NCBI RefSeq assembly: GCF_000585375.1
Contig: NZ_KK073874.1
Coordinates: forward strand, 1,178,001 to 1,242,000
Source: Cryptosporangium arvum DSM 44712
GTDB taxonomy: Bacteria; Actinomycetota; Actinomycetes; Mycobacteriales; Cryptosporangiaceae
DNA length: 64,000 nucleotides
Reading direction: 5' to 3'
Shown: positions 1 through 7,590 of the stretch, one piece after another
How positions within the stretch are numbered: the stretch's first letter is position 1
How the letters are laid out: the number at the start of each line of letters is the position of its first letter
Made by a program: the position numbers and the translations under genes
Notes under the pieces: generated by a model
Databases searched by the model: none
What the model saw: only the letters and a program-made list of their open reading frames with translations
What the model was told of the DNA's origin: nothing

Positions 1-593
1 GCCTGGCCGGCGCCATCCCGGCCCGCGAGCGGGTGATCAGCTGCGAAGAGGTGTTCGAACTCCAGCTGCGCCACCACCCCGACTGGGTCGCGCTCCAGAC
101 CCGCCAGCCCAACCTCGAGGGCACCGGCGAGATCCCGCTGCGCCGCCTGGTCACCGAGGCGCTCCGGATGCGTCCGGATCGCTTGATCGTCGGCGAGGTA
201 CGGCAGGCCGAGGCGCTGGACCTGCTCCTGGCGCTCAACGCCGGGCTGCCCGGTCTCTGCTCGGTGCACGCGAACTCCGCCCGCCAGGCCGTCACCAAGC
301 TCTGCACGCTCCCGCTGCTGGCCGGGGCCAACGTGCACCCGTCGTTCGTCGTCCCGGCCGTGGCCACCTGCGTCGATCTGGTCGTGCACGTCGAGCTCAC
401 GGCGGCGGGTGAGCGCCGCGTCCGGGAGATCGTCGCGGTGGGCGGGCGCAGCGGCGACGGCGCGGTCGAGACCGCGGACATCTTCGCCACGACGCGCGAG
501 GGGCTGACCCGCCGCGACGGGTTCCCACCGCACGGCGAGCGCTACGCCCGCGCGGGTGTCGACCTGCCCGCCCTGCTCGCGGGGGCCGCCTGA
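1..593 (+). CDS. tadA: TadA/CpaF-type pilus assembly ATPase, C-terminal part
   Basis: Only the C-terminal ~196 residues are present; the frame is open to the left edge, so the gene starts upstream. The visible part carries hallmarks of the secretion/Tad ATPase family: an ERVI-CEE segment, the TRQPN-EG-GE stretch, the arginine-rich helix ALRMRPDRLIVGEVR and the His box SVHANS. The family forms a cytoplasmic hexamer that powers assembly of Flp/Tad pili. It ends TGATG, so its stop shares a base with tadB, and tadC follows with a 4-base overlap, giving a tight tadABC operon. Identity as TadA is secure; the nucleotide-binding Walker A lies outside the window. Confidence 0.93.
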   Translation, partial: LAGAIPARERVISCEEVFELQLRHHPDWVALQTRQPNLEGTGEIPLRRLVTEALRMRPDRLIVGEVRQAEALDLLLALNAGLPGLCSVHANSARQAVTKLCTLPLLAGANVHPSFVVPAVATCVDLVVHVELTAAGERRVREIVAVGGRSGDGAVETADIFATTREGLTRRDGFPPHGERYARAGVDLPALLAGAA

Positions 594-1471
594 TGGGTGC
601 GTTGCTGGGGTTCGTCTTCGGCTGCGGCGCCGTGCTGCTCCTTCGTCGCTTCCCTATCGACGCCCTGAGGCCGGGCCGCGGTGGCTCGAGGGCTGTGTCC
701 GGGTGGGGTTTCAGGCCGCGGCGGCGTGAGTTGTTGCGGGCGGCGGGGCTGGGGGAGATCGGGGCGGTGCGGCTCGGGGCGGCTCAGATCCTCGCGGGGC
801 TGGTCGCGGGTGCGGTGGCGTTCGTCGTGACGGGGAGCACCTCGGTCGCGACGTGCTTCGCGGTGTTCGGCTACCTGGCCCCGGTGGCGCTGGTGCGGCG
901 GCTGCGTGCGGCTCGGGTCCGCGCGCTGCGTGACGCCTGGCCCGACGTCGTCGACAACCTGGCCTCGGCCGTGCGGGCCGGGATGTCGCTGCCGGAGGCG
1001 GTGGCGGCACTCGCCGAGCGCGGCCCGGCGCCGTTGCGGCCGGCGTTCGCCCGGTTCGCGGCCGACCATCGGGCCACCGGCCAGTTCCTGCTCTGCCTCG
1101 ATCGGCTCAAGGACGACCTGGCCGATCCGGTGGCCGACCGGATCTGCGAGGCGCTCCGCGTCGCCCGCGAGGTCGGCGGCACCGATCTCGGGCGGCTGCT
1201 GCGCACGCTCTCGGGCTTCCTGCGCGCGGACGCCCGGATCCGAGCCGAGCTCGAAACGCGTCAGGGCTGGACCGTCAACGCGGCCCGCCTCGCGGTGGCC
1301 GCGCCCTGGCTCGTGCTGCTCCTGCTGGCGATCCAGTCCACCACGCTCAGCGTCTTCGACAGCACGTCCGGACGGGTGCTGCTCGCGTTCGGCGGTGCGG
1401 TCACGGTGCTGGCCTACCGGCTGATGCTGCGCGTCGGACGGCTGCCGACCGACCGGCGGGTGCTGGCGTGA
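593..1471 (+). CDS. tadB: TadB-like inner-membrane pilus platform protein (T2SSF family)
   Basis: A 292-aa membrane protein of the type II secretion F (GspF/TadB) family, the inner-membrane platform on which the Tad ATPase acts. A hydrophobic N-terminus, a pair of membrane segments around residues 60-100, a cytoplasmic T2SSF helical domain (AWPDVVDNLASAVRAGMSLPEAV and on) and two C-terminal membrane segments match the family. The ATG overlaps the stop of the upstream ATPase gene by one base, and the GTGA at its end starts tadC, so the three are probably translationally coupled. Confidence 0.9.
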   Translation: MGALLGFVFGCGAVLLLRRFPIDALRPGRGGSRAVSGWGFRPRRRELLRAAGLGEIGAVRLGAAQILAGLVAGAVAFVVTGSTSVATCFAVFGYLAPVALVRRLRAARVRALRDAWPDVVDNLASAVRAGMSLPEAVAALAERGPAPLRPAFARFAADHRATGQFLLCLDRLKDDLADPVADRICEALRVAREVGGTDLGRLLRTLSGFLRADARIRAELETRQGWTVNAARLAVAAPWLVLLLLAIQSTTLSVFDSTSGRVLLAFGGAVTVLAYRLMLRVGRLPTDRRVLA

Positions 1472-2388
1472 GCACGGTCGGAGCGCTGTTCGGGCTCGCG
1501 CTGGCGTTCGGGCTCGTCCTGGTGCTGCGGGGCGGCCCGCCCGCCCGCCACCCCCGCCTCGACGATCGGCTGGCGCCCTACGTGGGCCGCCCCGACGTGT
1601 CCCGAGCCGCTCTGCGCGGAGGTGGCCGCCCGGGTCCGCGTCCGCGGGAGTGGGTGGTCGCCGGGCGGGCGGTGGGAGACGTGGTCGCGGGGTGGATCGA
1701 TCGGTTGCTGCCCGGTGGGGCCGGGATCCGGCGGCGGCTGTCGGCGGCGGGGCGGCCCGGCTCGGTGCCGGCGTTCCGGGCCGAACAGGTGCGGTGGGCC
1801 GCCGCCGGGCTGCTCGCCGGTGCGGTGAGCGGCGGCGCGCTGGGCGGCGGCACCGGGCTCGTGCTGCTGACCCCGATCGGCGCGCTCGCGGGCGGGCTCG
1901 GGCGCGACTGGTGGCTCTCCGTCCAGGTCCGGCGCCGCACCGAGGCGCTCCGTGCGGAGCTGCCGGTGATCGCCGAGCTCCTCGCGCTGGCCGTCACCGC
2001 GGGCGAGGCCCCTGTCGCCGCCCTCCGCCGGGTGAGCGTGGCCTGCCGCGGGGAGCTGGGCCGCGAACTGACCCGGGTAGTAGACGAGAGCCGGTCGGGC
2101 GCGGGCCTGACCACCGCGCTCGAAGAGCTGGCCGCCCGGACGGCGTTGGAGCCGCTGGTCCGGTTCGTCGACGGCTTCGTCATCGCTCTCGACCGGGGCA
2201 CGCCGCTCGCCGAGGTCCTCCGGGCCCAGGCCTCCGACGTCCGCGAGGCGGGTCACCGCGCGCTGCTCGAAGCGGGCGGACGCCGGGAGATCGCGATGAT
2301 GGTGCCGGTCGTCTTCTTGATCCTGCCGGTCACCGTGCTCTTCGCCCTCTACCCGGGCCTGGTCTCGATCAGTCTGCTGACGCGGTGA
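1468..2388 (+). CDS. tadC: TadC-like inner-membrane pilus platform protein (T2SSF family)
   Basis: A 306-aa T2SSF-family membrane protein, the second platform subunit of the Tad machine, expected to pair with TadB. It starts at a GTG overlapping the tadB stop by 4 bases. A hydrophobic segment opens the protein, a glycine/alanine-rich double membrane span sits near residues 115-150, then the helical domain with LPVIAELLALAVTAGEAP, and a C-terminal hydrophobic span (VVFLILPVTVLFALYPGL). Only 7 bases separate its stop from crcB, so the fluoride channel genes may be read through from the tad promoter. Confidence 0.9.
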   Translation: MSTVGALFGLALAFGLVLVLRGGPPARHPRLDDRLAPYVGRPDVSRAALRGGGRPGPRPREWVVAGRAVGDVVAGWIDRLLPGGAGIRRRLSAAGRPGSVPAFRAEQVRWAAAGLLAGAVSGGALGGGTGLVLLTPIGALAGGLGRDWWLSVQVRRRTEALRAELPVIAELLALAVTAGEAPVAALRRVSVACRGELGRELTRVVDESRSGAGLTTALEELAARTALEPLVRFVDGFVIALDRGTPLAEVLRAQASDVREAGHRALLEAGGRREIAMMVPVVFLILPVTVLFALYPGLVSISLLTR

Positions 2389-2395
2389 AGCTAAC

Positions 2396-2806
2396 GTGGC
2401 CCACGTGTCGGGGGAGAAGCAGATCGTCGCGGCGGTGTCCGCCGGTGGGGTGATCGGCGCGCTGGCCCGCTACGGCCTCTCGGTCGCGTGGCCGCACGGG
2501 CCGGGAGGGTTCGCCTGGTCGACGTTCGTCGTCAACGTGTCCGGCTGCCTGCTGATGGGCGTCCTCATGGTGGTGATCACCGAGGTGTACCCCGACCAGC
2601 GGCTGGTGCGGCCGTTCCTCGGCGTCGGCGTGCTCGGCGGGTACACCACGTTCTCGACGTACGTGATCGACGTCGGCCACAACGCGACCTCCGGCGCGGC
2701 GGCGATCGGCCTGGCCTACTTCTTCGCGACGGTGATCGGCGCGCTGGTGGCGGTCTGGGCGGGCGCCGCCGGAACTGGGTACGTGCTCGCCCGGCGGCGC
2801 CGGTGA
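2396..2806 (+). CDS. crcB: Fluoride ion channel CrcB/Fluc, subunit 1
   Basis: A 136-aa four-helix membrane protein of the CrcB/Fluc family, which exports fluoride passively as a dual-topology dimer. The family signature is visible: GALARYGL near the N-terminus, a [11 protein letters not shown] segment with the conserved Asn, and [12 protein letters not shown] with the phenylalanines and threonines of the pore. Its GTG lies 7 bases after tadC, and its TGA overlaps the GTG of a second crcB. Two adjacent crcB genes are typical of Gram-positive bacteria, where the products form a heterodimer. No fluoride-riboswitch-like leader is visible upstream. Confidence 0.92.
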   Translation: MAHVSGEKQIVAAVSAGGVIGALARYGLSVAWPHGPGGFAWSTFVVNVSGCLLMGVLMVVITEVYPDQRLVRPFLGVGVLGGYTTFSTYVIDVGHNATSGAAAIGLAYFFATVIGALVAVWAGAAGTGYVLARRRR

Positions 2807-3168
2807 CCGTGCTTCTGGTTGCGCTCGGCGCGGCGGTCGGGGCCCCGCTGCGCTATCTCACCGACCGGACGATCCAGGCCCGGCACGGCACCACGTTCCC
2901 GTGGGGCACGCTCGTGGTGAACGTCGTCGGGTCGCTGATCCTGGGGTTCCTGGCCGGGCTGCCGGCGTCCCCGGCGGTGACCGCGCTGGCCGGCACCGGC
3001 TTCTGCGGAGCACTCACCACGTACTCGACGTTCAGCTACGACACCTACCGGCTGACCCGCGGCGGCGAACCCTTCGCGGCCCTGCTGTACGTCGTCGCGA
3101 GCCTGTGCGCGGGCGTGGGCGCAGCGGCGATCGGGCTGGTAGCGGCTTTGGCTATTGACCAGCTTTAG
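2803..3168 (+). CDS. crcB: Fluoride ion channel CrcB/Fluc, subunit 2
   Basis: A 121-aa CrcB/Fluc protein and second half of the presumed heterodimeric fluoride channel. The start chosen is the GTG overlapping the upstream crcB stop (GTGA); the frame is open further upstream, but conserved sequence begins only here. [24 protein letters not shown] and [16 protein letters not shown] match the family, including the conserved Asn and the TTYSTFS pore segment. Length is normal for the family. Confidence 0.92.
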   Translation: MTVLLVALGAAVGAPLRYLTDRTIQARHGTTFPWGTLVVNVVGSLILGFLAGLPASPAVTALAGTGFCGALTTYSTFSYDTYRLTRGGEPFAALLYVVASLCAGVGAAAIGLVAALAIDQL

Positions 3169-3277
3169 ACATTTTGTCGTTTACTTGTCTTATGTCGGTG
3201 ATCGTTACCCGCTGGGTACGTTTCGCTGACGTCTGTTCGGGCACGAGACCAGGGACAACACAAAGGAGGCCAGTTCC

Positions 3278-3661
3278 ATGGTCGACGTCCGGAAGGAAGA
3301 GCACGGGTTCTCCGAGACCGAACCCGGCTTCGAAGCGGAACGGGCCGAACGCACCCGTCTGGTCGACGCGTTCCTCGCCGCGATGGGGGAGGCGGGCAAC
3401 CCCGGTACGTCACGCAAACTCGGGTCGTTCATGCGCGAGCTGACCGGTCAGCACCAGGACCGCTACTGGGCCACCGAGGTCGAAGGGGACGGCGACGGCG
3501 TACTGGTGTTCGCCGACGGCAGGCATGGTTGGGAGCGCAGCTTCCGGAGCTCGGACCGCCCGATGAGCCCCGACGACGAGATCCCGCCCGACCGCCTGGC
3601 CGACGCCCTCCGCGTGATCTTGGACGAGAACGACGTGAGTCGTCCTTCGGAGTTGGCCTGA
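3278..3661 (+). CDS. Conserved hypothetical protein, 127 aa
   Basis: A small, acidic, soluble protein of unrecognised family. The ATG has a good ribosome site (AAGGAGG at about 3262-3268). No signal peptide or membrane span. The N-terminus is charged (KEEHGFSETEPGFEAERAERTR), followed by an amphipathic helix (LVDAFLAAMGEAG) and a region with HQDRYWATEVEGDGDGVLVF. The gene is monocistronic: about 110 bases follow crcB and a hairpin terminator lies downstream. Function unknown. Confidence 0.75.
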   Translation: MVDVRKEEHGFSETEPGFEAERAERTRLVDAFLAAMGEAGNPGTSRKLGSFMRELTGQHQDRYWATEVEGDGDGVLVFADGRHGWERSFRSSDRPMSPDDEIPPDRLADALRVILDENDVSRPSELA

Positions 3662-3703
3662 GGTTGTCGTAGTGGAGGGCCGCCTGAGGTGGCTTTCGCT
3701 GTG

Positions 3704-3737
3704 GGCCCGCCCGGCTTCTTGCTGGGCGGGCCATTTT
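3704..3737 (+). terminator. Rho-independent terminator after the 127-aa gene
   Basis: A 9-bp perfect GC stem (GGCCCGCCC at 3704-3712 with GGGCGGGCC at 3724-3732), 11-base loop, then A and four T. It separates the small gene at 3278 from the pilin gene cluster. Confidence 0.8.
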
Positions 3738-3868
3738 CGCGCATCGGGTCACTTTTGGTGAGCGGGCAGTTATCCACAGTTCGGGTGAACGGTCGTCGGG
3801 GCGGATAGGGGGTCCGTACGCTTGGTGCGGGGCCTTGGGATTCGCGTCGAGCGCACGGAGGGCGTCCC

Positions 3869-4063
3869 ATGCTGCCTCCCACCCGTTTCTTGGTCCGCCT
3901 GTCGTGCCGCCCACGCGGTGACCGCGGCGACGTACCCGGCTGGGTCATGGTCACGGTCATGACAGCCGGCCTGGTCGCGGCGGTGTTCGCTGTCTTCCGC
4001 GAGGCGATAGTGGTCGCGGTGCAGAACGCATTGGACCAGGTGGTCTCCGACACGAGTCGGTGA
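3869..4063 (+). CDS. Small pilin-like protein of the Tad locus
   Basis: A 64-aa protein: hydrophilic N-terminus (about 22 residues), then [16 protein letters not shown], a hydrophobic helix, and a short tail. Similar small [16 protein letters not shown] proteins sit beside tadE genes in many actinobacterial Tad loci and are thought to be Flp-type pilins or pilin-like subunits. The hydrophilic leader directly before a hydrophobic helix suits a class III prepilin, but no prepilin peptidase gene is seen here. The stop overlaps the GTG of the TadE-like gene (GTGA), so it belongs to that operon. The role as pilin subunit is inferred. Confidence 0.7.
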   Translation: MLPPTRFLVRLSCRPRGDRGDVPGWVMVTVMTAGLVAAVFAVFREAIVVAVQNALDQVVSDTSR

Positions 4064-4908
4064 CTCCGGTGTTCCGGGTGCTCGCGGTGTTTTGCGCTGT
4101 CGCGGTGTTTCGGGTGCGTGCGGCGGTCGGGGTGTTCCAGGTGTTCCGGGTGCCCGAGGTGGTCGGGGTGCTTCGGGCGCTCGCGGTGCTCTGCAGGCCC
4201 TCGGTGTGCTGGGTGTTTCGGGTGGTCCGGCTGCTTTGGGTGGTCTGGGCGCTTTGGGTGGCCCGGGTATTTCCGGTGGCCCGGGTGTTTTCGGTGGCCC
4301 GGGTATTTTCGGCGCCGCGGATGCTCTTCATGGCGTGTGCGCAGTCGAATGCGCGTCGGGCTACCCCGGCTACCCCGGCTACCCCGGTAGCCCCGGTAGC
4401 CCCGGTAGCCCCGGTAGCCCCGGTAGCCCCGGTAGCCCCGGTAGCCCCGGTAGCCCCGGTAGCCCCGGTAGCCCGGGTAGCCCGGGTAGCCCGGGTAGCC
4501 CGGGGGACTCCGGCCGCCCGCGGCGACGGGGGATCGGCCGTGGTCGAGTTCGCACTGGTTTCGGTGGTGCTGCTCATGCTGTTGCTGGGCGTCCTGCAGG
4601 TGGCGGTCTATCTCTACGTGCGCAACATCGCCGCCGCATGCGCAGCGGAAGGTGCGCGCTTCGCCGCGAACGCCGACATCGATGTCGCCCAGGGCGCCGA
4701 GCGAGCCGAGGAAATCCTGCAGCACGGCGCCGGCAGCAGCGTCGCCGAACGGATCACTTGCATAGGCCGCGACGAACTCGGCGACGGTGGACTCCGCCTG
4801 GTCGCAGTGGAGTGCACCGGCGCTCTCCCGGTCTTCTTCGCCCCCGTAGGTGACACCCTCCCCCTCCGCGTAACCGCCCACGCGGTAGAAGAAAGCCGCC
4901 CCCAATGA
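4060..4908 (+). CDS. TadE-like minor pilin with repeat-expanded N-terminus
   Basis: The C-terminal ~130 residues form a TadE domain: [20 protein letters not shown] with the conserved Glu after a small-residue run, one membrane helix, then a soluble domain with two Cys. TadE proteins are anchored pseudopilins of the Tad system. The first ~150 residues are unusual: a low-complexity hydrophobic/Arg region (RVF, VARVF runs), then ATP x3, VAP x9 and VAR x4 encoded by a 9-bp DNA array. Normal TadE proteins have only 20-30 residues before the helix. The start taken is the GTG overlapping the upstream stop; a later start such as ATG 4321 is possible. The ATGA at the end couples it to the next gene. 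Confidence 0.75.
   Translation: MTPVFRVLAVFCAVAVFRVRAAVGVFQVFRVPEVVGVLRALAVLCRPSVCWVFRVVRLLWVVWALWVARVFPVARVFSVARVFSAPRMLFMACAQSNARRATPATPATPVAPVAPVAPVAPVAPVAPVAPVAPVAPVARVARVARVARGTPAARGDGGSAVVEFALVSVVLLMLLLGVLQVAVYLYVRNIAAACAAEGARFAANADIDVAQGAERAEEILQHGAGSSVAERITCIGRDELGDGGLRLVAVECTGALPVFFAPVGDTLPLRVTAHAVEESRPQ
4360..4503 (+). repeat. 9-bp tandem repeat array (16 units) inside the TadE-like gene
   Basis: Sixteen consecutive 9-bp units: GCTACCCCG x3, GTAGCCCCG x9, GTAGCCCGG x4. The period is three codons, so copy-number change keeps the frame and only lengthens or shortens the segment before the TadE helix. Each sub-block is internally identical, as expected for recent slippage-driven expansion. 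Confidence 0.95.
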
Positions 4909-6272
4909 CTCACCCACCCAAGATCCTCGCGGCCGCATCGCGCCCGCCGCTCGCACCAGCGACACCCCCTGACCAATCCGCCCCGGCTGGTACGGCGGCC
5001 CCAGCTGGTACGGCGGCCCCAGCTGGTACGGCGGCCCCAGCTGCTACGGCGGCCCCGCCTGGTGTGGCCGTGCTGCCCGGTGTGGCCGTGCTGCCCGGTG
5101 TGGCCGTGCTGCCCGGTGTGGCCGTGCTGCCCTGCCCCGCCGCCTGGCCTTGCCCCACCGCGGTGCCCTGCCCCGCCGCCGTTCGTCACTTCCTGGCCGC
5201 GTCCGGCTCCGCGGTTGTGCCCGACCCTCTCTGCGCGCTCCAACGGGCGCTCATGCCTTCCGCCACGGTCGTGCCTCAGCCCCCGGCAGTGGCCCACACC
5301 ATGGCGCAACCCCACCCCGCAGCCATGCCTTCGCCCCAAATCGCAGCCATGCCCCCTGCGAAGCCAGTGCCCTGCGCTGCGGTGGTGACGAGCCCTAAAT
5401 CCCTACCCGGTCCCATGCCTCACCGTGCGGCTGTGCCTCATCGCGAGGCCGTGACCTATGCCCCGGTCGACACCACGACCCGTCCGGAAGCCACGAGCCG
5501 TGCCGCACCCACGAGCCCTGCCCTGCCTGCAAGCAGTGCGGCCACCGACACCCGCGCCGCGACCGACACCCGCGCCGTGACCGACACCCGCGCCGTGACC
5601 GACACCCGCGCCGCGACCGACACCCGCGCCGTGACCGACACCCGCGCCGTGACCGTCGCCCGGGCGGCGATCGGGTACTCCGCCGCGGCCCGGACCCCCA
5701 CCGCTGCCGCGCCTCGACCCGCGGCCGCGTCTCGTCTCGCGGTGGCTGCGCCCTCCTCGGCTGGGACAGTGTCTCGTCGGCCCGGACGGGGGTGGCCTCG
5801 GCTCACGATCGTGGGGGAGCGGGGGGCGGCCACCGTGGAGTTCGTGTTCGCTGGGGTGCTCCTGCTCGTGCCGCTCCTGTACCTCGCCATCGCGCTGTCC
5901 GAGGTTCAGCGCAACGCTTTCGCGGTCACTCAGGCGGCGCGGGAGGCCGGGCGTGCCTACGCCACCGCGGAGGATCCGGCCACCGCGCCGGCACGCGCCG
6001 GCTACGCGGTTCGGCTCGCGCTCGCTGATCAGGACCTTTCCGGTACGGCGGAGTTGCGCTGGGGGCCGGTCGGACGGTCCTGCGACGGCCTCACCGTCGA
6101 CTCCACGGTTAGCTCCGTCAACCAGCCGCCTTCACAGCCGGGCGCCCGCTTCGAGCTCTGCGTTCGCCGTACCTACCGCCTCCCCGGGGTTCCCACCTTC
6201 CTCGACGCGCGAAGAAACACCATCGAGGCCCGCTTCGTCGTACAGGTGGACGATCTCCGGAGTGCCCCGTGA
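4905..6272 (+). CDS. TadE/TadG-like pilus protein with ~290-aa repeat-rich extension
   Basis: The conserved part is the last ~160 residues: GERGAATVEFVFAGVLLLVPLLY (TadE-type helix with Glu), then a soluble domain with two Cys. Before it lies about 290 residues rich in Pro, Ala and Thr with three in-frame repeat blocks: AGTAAP, PGVAVL and TDTRA(A/V). This is far longer than usual for TadE-family proteins. It starts at an ATG overlapping the previous stop; the real start could instead be a GTG close to the helix (around 5768-5811), in which case the repeat region would be untranslated or belong to another product. The pilus role follows from domain and context. Confidence 0.7.
   Translation: MTHPPKILAAASRPPLAPATPPDQSAPAGTAAPAGTAAPAGTAAPAATAAPPGVAVLPGVAVLPGVAVLPGVAVLPCPAAWPCPTAVPCPAAVRHFLAASGSAVVPDPLCALQRALMPSATVVPQPPAVAHTMAQPHPAAMPSPQIAAMPPAKPVPCAAVVTSPKSLPGPMPHRAAVPHREAVTYAPVDTTTRPEATSRAAPTSPALPASSAATDTRAATDTRAVTDTRAVTDTRAATDTRAVTDTRAVTVARAAIGYSAAARTPTAAAPRPAAASRLAVAAPSSAGTVSRRPGRGWPRLTIVGERGAATVEFVFAGVLLLVPLLYLAIALSEVQRNAFAVTQAAREAGRAYATAEDPATAPARAGYAVRLALADQDLSGTAELRWGPVGRSCDGLTVDSTVSSVNQPPSQPGARFELCVRRTYRLPGVPTFLDARRNTIEARFVVQVDDLRSAP
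4986..5057 (+). repeat. 18-bp tandem repeat A (4 units, AGTAAP)
   Basis: Units of 18 bp (GCTGGTACGGCGGCCCCA), three identical and one with two changes, in frame with the TadE/G-like gene. Confidence 0.92.
5058..5129 (+). repeat. 18-bp tandem repeat B (4 units, PGVAVL)
   Basis: Four units of CCCGGTGTGGCCGTGCTG, directly abutting repeat A, same 18-bp period but unrelated sequence. Confidence 0.92.
5544..5651 (+). repeat. 18-bp tandem repeat C (6 units, TDTRA[A/V])
   Basis: Six units of ACCGACACCCGCGCCGTG/GCG, then a decayed seventh (5652-5669). Third independent 18-bp array in the same reading frame. Confidence 0.92.
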
Positions 6273-6772
6273 GGGGCCCCGCCGCCGCCCACGCCGGAGG
6301 CACCCGTCGTGAAGCCGCCCGTCACGACAGCGAAGGCCCCGGCAACCGCGCCGCAGCCACCCGCCGACCCGCCCGGAGCCACGACGACGGCAGCCTCACC
6401 CCCCTCGTACTGCTCTGCACCCTCCTCGCCCTCCTGCTGATCGCCGGCGCGACCACCGCCTCCAGCGCCTTCCTGGCCCAGCGAAACCTTCAAGCCTGGT
6501 GTGACTCCGCCGCCCTCGCTCTCGCCTCCGACGTCGCCACAATTTCCGCGTACGGAGCCGAACCCACCCCCGACCAACTAGCCGCTGAGCTGCGGACCTA
6601 CCTCGGGGGTATACAAAACGAAGGGGCTATCACGCGTCTGAGCGTACAAAATGATCAGATCACCCTGATCTGTACGCATACGGCTGTCCTCCCGTTCGGA
6701 CGATTGTTCGGTATACCGGACGGAATTGAGAGGGTCGTAATGAGCTCCGCGCGAGTACGCTGGAGCACCTGA
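6269..6772 (+). CDS. TadG-like/Rv3654c-type pilus-locus protein
   Basis: A 167-aa protein with a ~40-residue basic N-terminus, then DDGSLTPLVLLCTLLALLLIAGATTASSAFLAQRNLQAWCDSAALALA. This matches the N-terminal unit of TadG-like proteins found last in actinobacterial Tad operons. The helix anchors the protein and the remainder is extracytoplasmic. It starts at a GTG overlapping the upstream stop. Base composition drops markedly in its last third (about 6600-6740). Function beyond pilus association is unknown. Confidence 0.75.
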   Translation: MRGPAAAHAGGTRREAARHDSEGPGNRAAATRRPARSHDDGSLTPLVLLCTLLALLLIAGATTASSAFLAQRNLQAWCDSAALALASDVATISAYGAEPTPDQLAAELRTYLGGIQNEGAITRLSVQNDQITLICTHTAVLPFGRLFGIPDGIERVVMSSARVRWST

Positions 6773-6919
6773 TCGGACTGTGACCGACGCTTCTCGACGA
6801 TTGGCCGGGATCGTTCCCGGGTAGAACGTCGTACCCGGTGACCTGGGAACTGTCCGACTTATGACGGGTTCCACTTTGGAAGGCGTGGCGTATGGCGCGA
6901 CCGCCCGAATCGTGTCACC

Positions 6920-7453
6920 GTGGCTAACATGGCGGAGAAAGGTCTCAATGCGACGGCGGCAGCCCTACTCGGGCTGCTCCACGAAGGTCCGATGACAGGT
7001 GGCCAGCTCATGGCCACTGCGGAGAACAGATTGGGTCCGTTCTGGACCACTACTCGGAGCCAGGTATACCGCGAACTGCCGGTGCTGGCCGAGAGAGGGT
7101 TCGTTCGGCTCGGAAGACCCGGCCCCCGCTCCTCCCAGCCCTATGCGATCACCGCGTCCGGTAAGCGGGTGTTCGCGAAGTGGCTGAGCGAGGACGCGGG
7201 GCGCGATCAGTTGCGCAACCCGCTGATGCTGCGGGCGGCGTTCGGGTCCCTGCACAAGCCGCAGCAGCTCCAGGAGCTGTACGCGGAGCGCCGGGAAGAA
7301 CACACCGCGCGCCTGGCCGAGCTCCGCGAGGAGCTCAAGGAGATCAAGAAGCGCGATGACGCGTTCCAGGCCGCGACGCTGGAATTCGCGATCCAGTACC
7401 AGCGGTCGATCCTGAAGTGGCTCGACACCGCTCCCGGTGGCTCCGGGAGTTGA
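6920..7453 (+). CDS. PadR-family transcriptional regulator
   Basis: A 177-aa regulator. An N-terminal winged helix (NATAAALLGLLHEGPMTGGQLM, then TRSQVYRELPVLAERGFV and the wing RPGPRSSQPYAITASGKRVF) is typical of PadR; a C-terminal helical domain (about residues 100-170, rich in Glu/Arg/Lys) would form the dimer. The start is GTG 6920 or ATG 6929; neither has a clear Shine-Dalgarno. It stands alone between the Tad operon and prfB, so no target is indicated. Confidence 0.88.
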   Translation: MANMAEKGLNATAAALLGLLHEGPMTGGQLMATAENRLGPFWTTTRSQVYRELPVLAERGFVRLGRPGPRSSQPYAITASGKRVFAKWLSEDAGRDQLRNPLMLRAAFGSLHKPQQLQELYAERREEHTARLAELREELKEIKKRDDAFQAATLEFAIQYQRSILKWLDTAPGGSGS

Positions 7454-7459
7454 TCCGGC

Positions 7460-7510
7460 CGTTCCCGGCCGCGCGTGACTACCGGGTGGCATCACGCTCG
7501 GCCGGGAACG
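7460..7510. terminator. 12-bp inverted repeat after the padR gene
   Basis: CGTTCCCGGCCG (7460-7471) is the exact reverse complement of CGGCCGGGAACG (7499-7510), separated by 27 bases and followed by AAAA. It probably ends padR transcription; the long loop makes a protein-binding site an alternative. Confidence 0.5.
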
Positions 7511-7575
7511 AAAACTTTCGAACTCCTGAACCCACAGGACAGCCTGCGGTGAAGCGGGCAGGGCCCCGGACCGCG

Positions 7576-7590
7576 TAGGCTGGTTCGCTG
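7576..7590 (+). promoter_or_regulatory. -10 element for apparently leaderless prfB
   Basis: TAGGCT at 7576-7581 ends 8 bases before the prfB GTG, so transcription would begin at or within a base or two of the start codon. No Shine-Dalgarno lies upstream. ftsE has the same arrangement. Confidence 0.5.

Noticed and set aside
2389-2395. Fluoride riboswitch before crcB
   Set aside because: Only 7 bases separate tadC and crcB, too short for the aptamer.
4092-4853. Collagen-like Gly-X-Y frame (GSPGSPG) over the 9-bp repeats
   Set aside because: It is the +1 reading of the same array. It loses the conserved TadE domain that the chosen frame encodes, and it has no ribosome site.
3463-4965. Long minus-strand frame of 500 codons over the TadE region
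   Set aside because: Low-complexity mirror of the repeats (GYRGYRG), no start signal, and it covers conserved plus-strand domains.
4986-5651. CRISPR-like spacing of 18-bp repeats
   Set aside because: Units are directly adjacent without spacers, in frame with a gene, and no cas genes are present.
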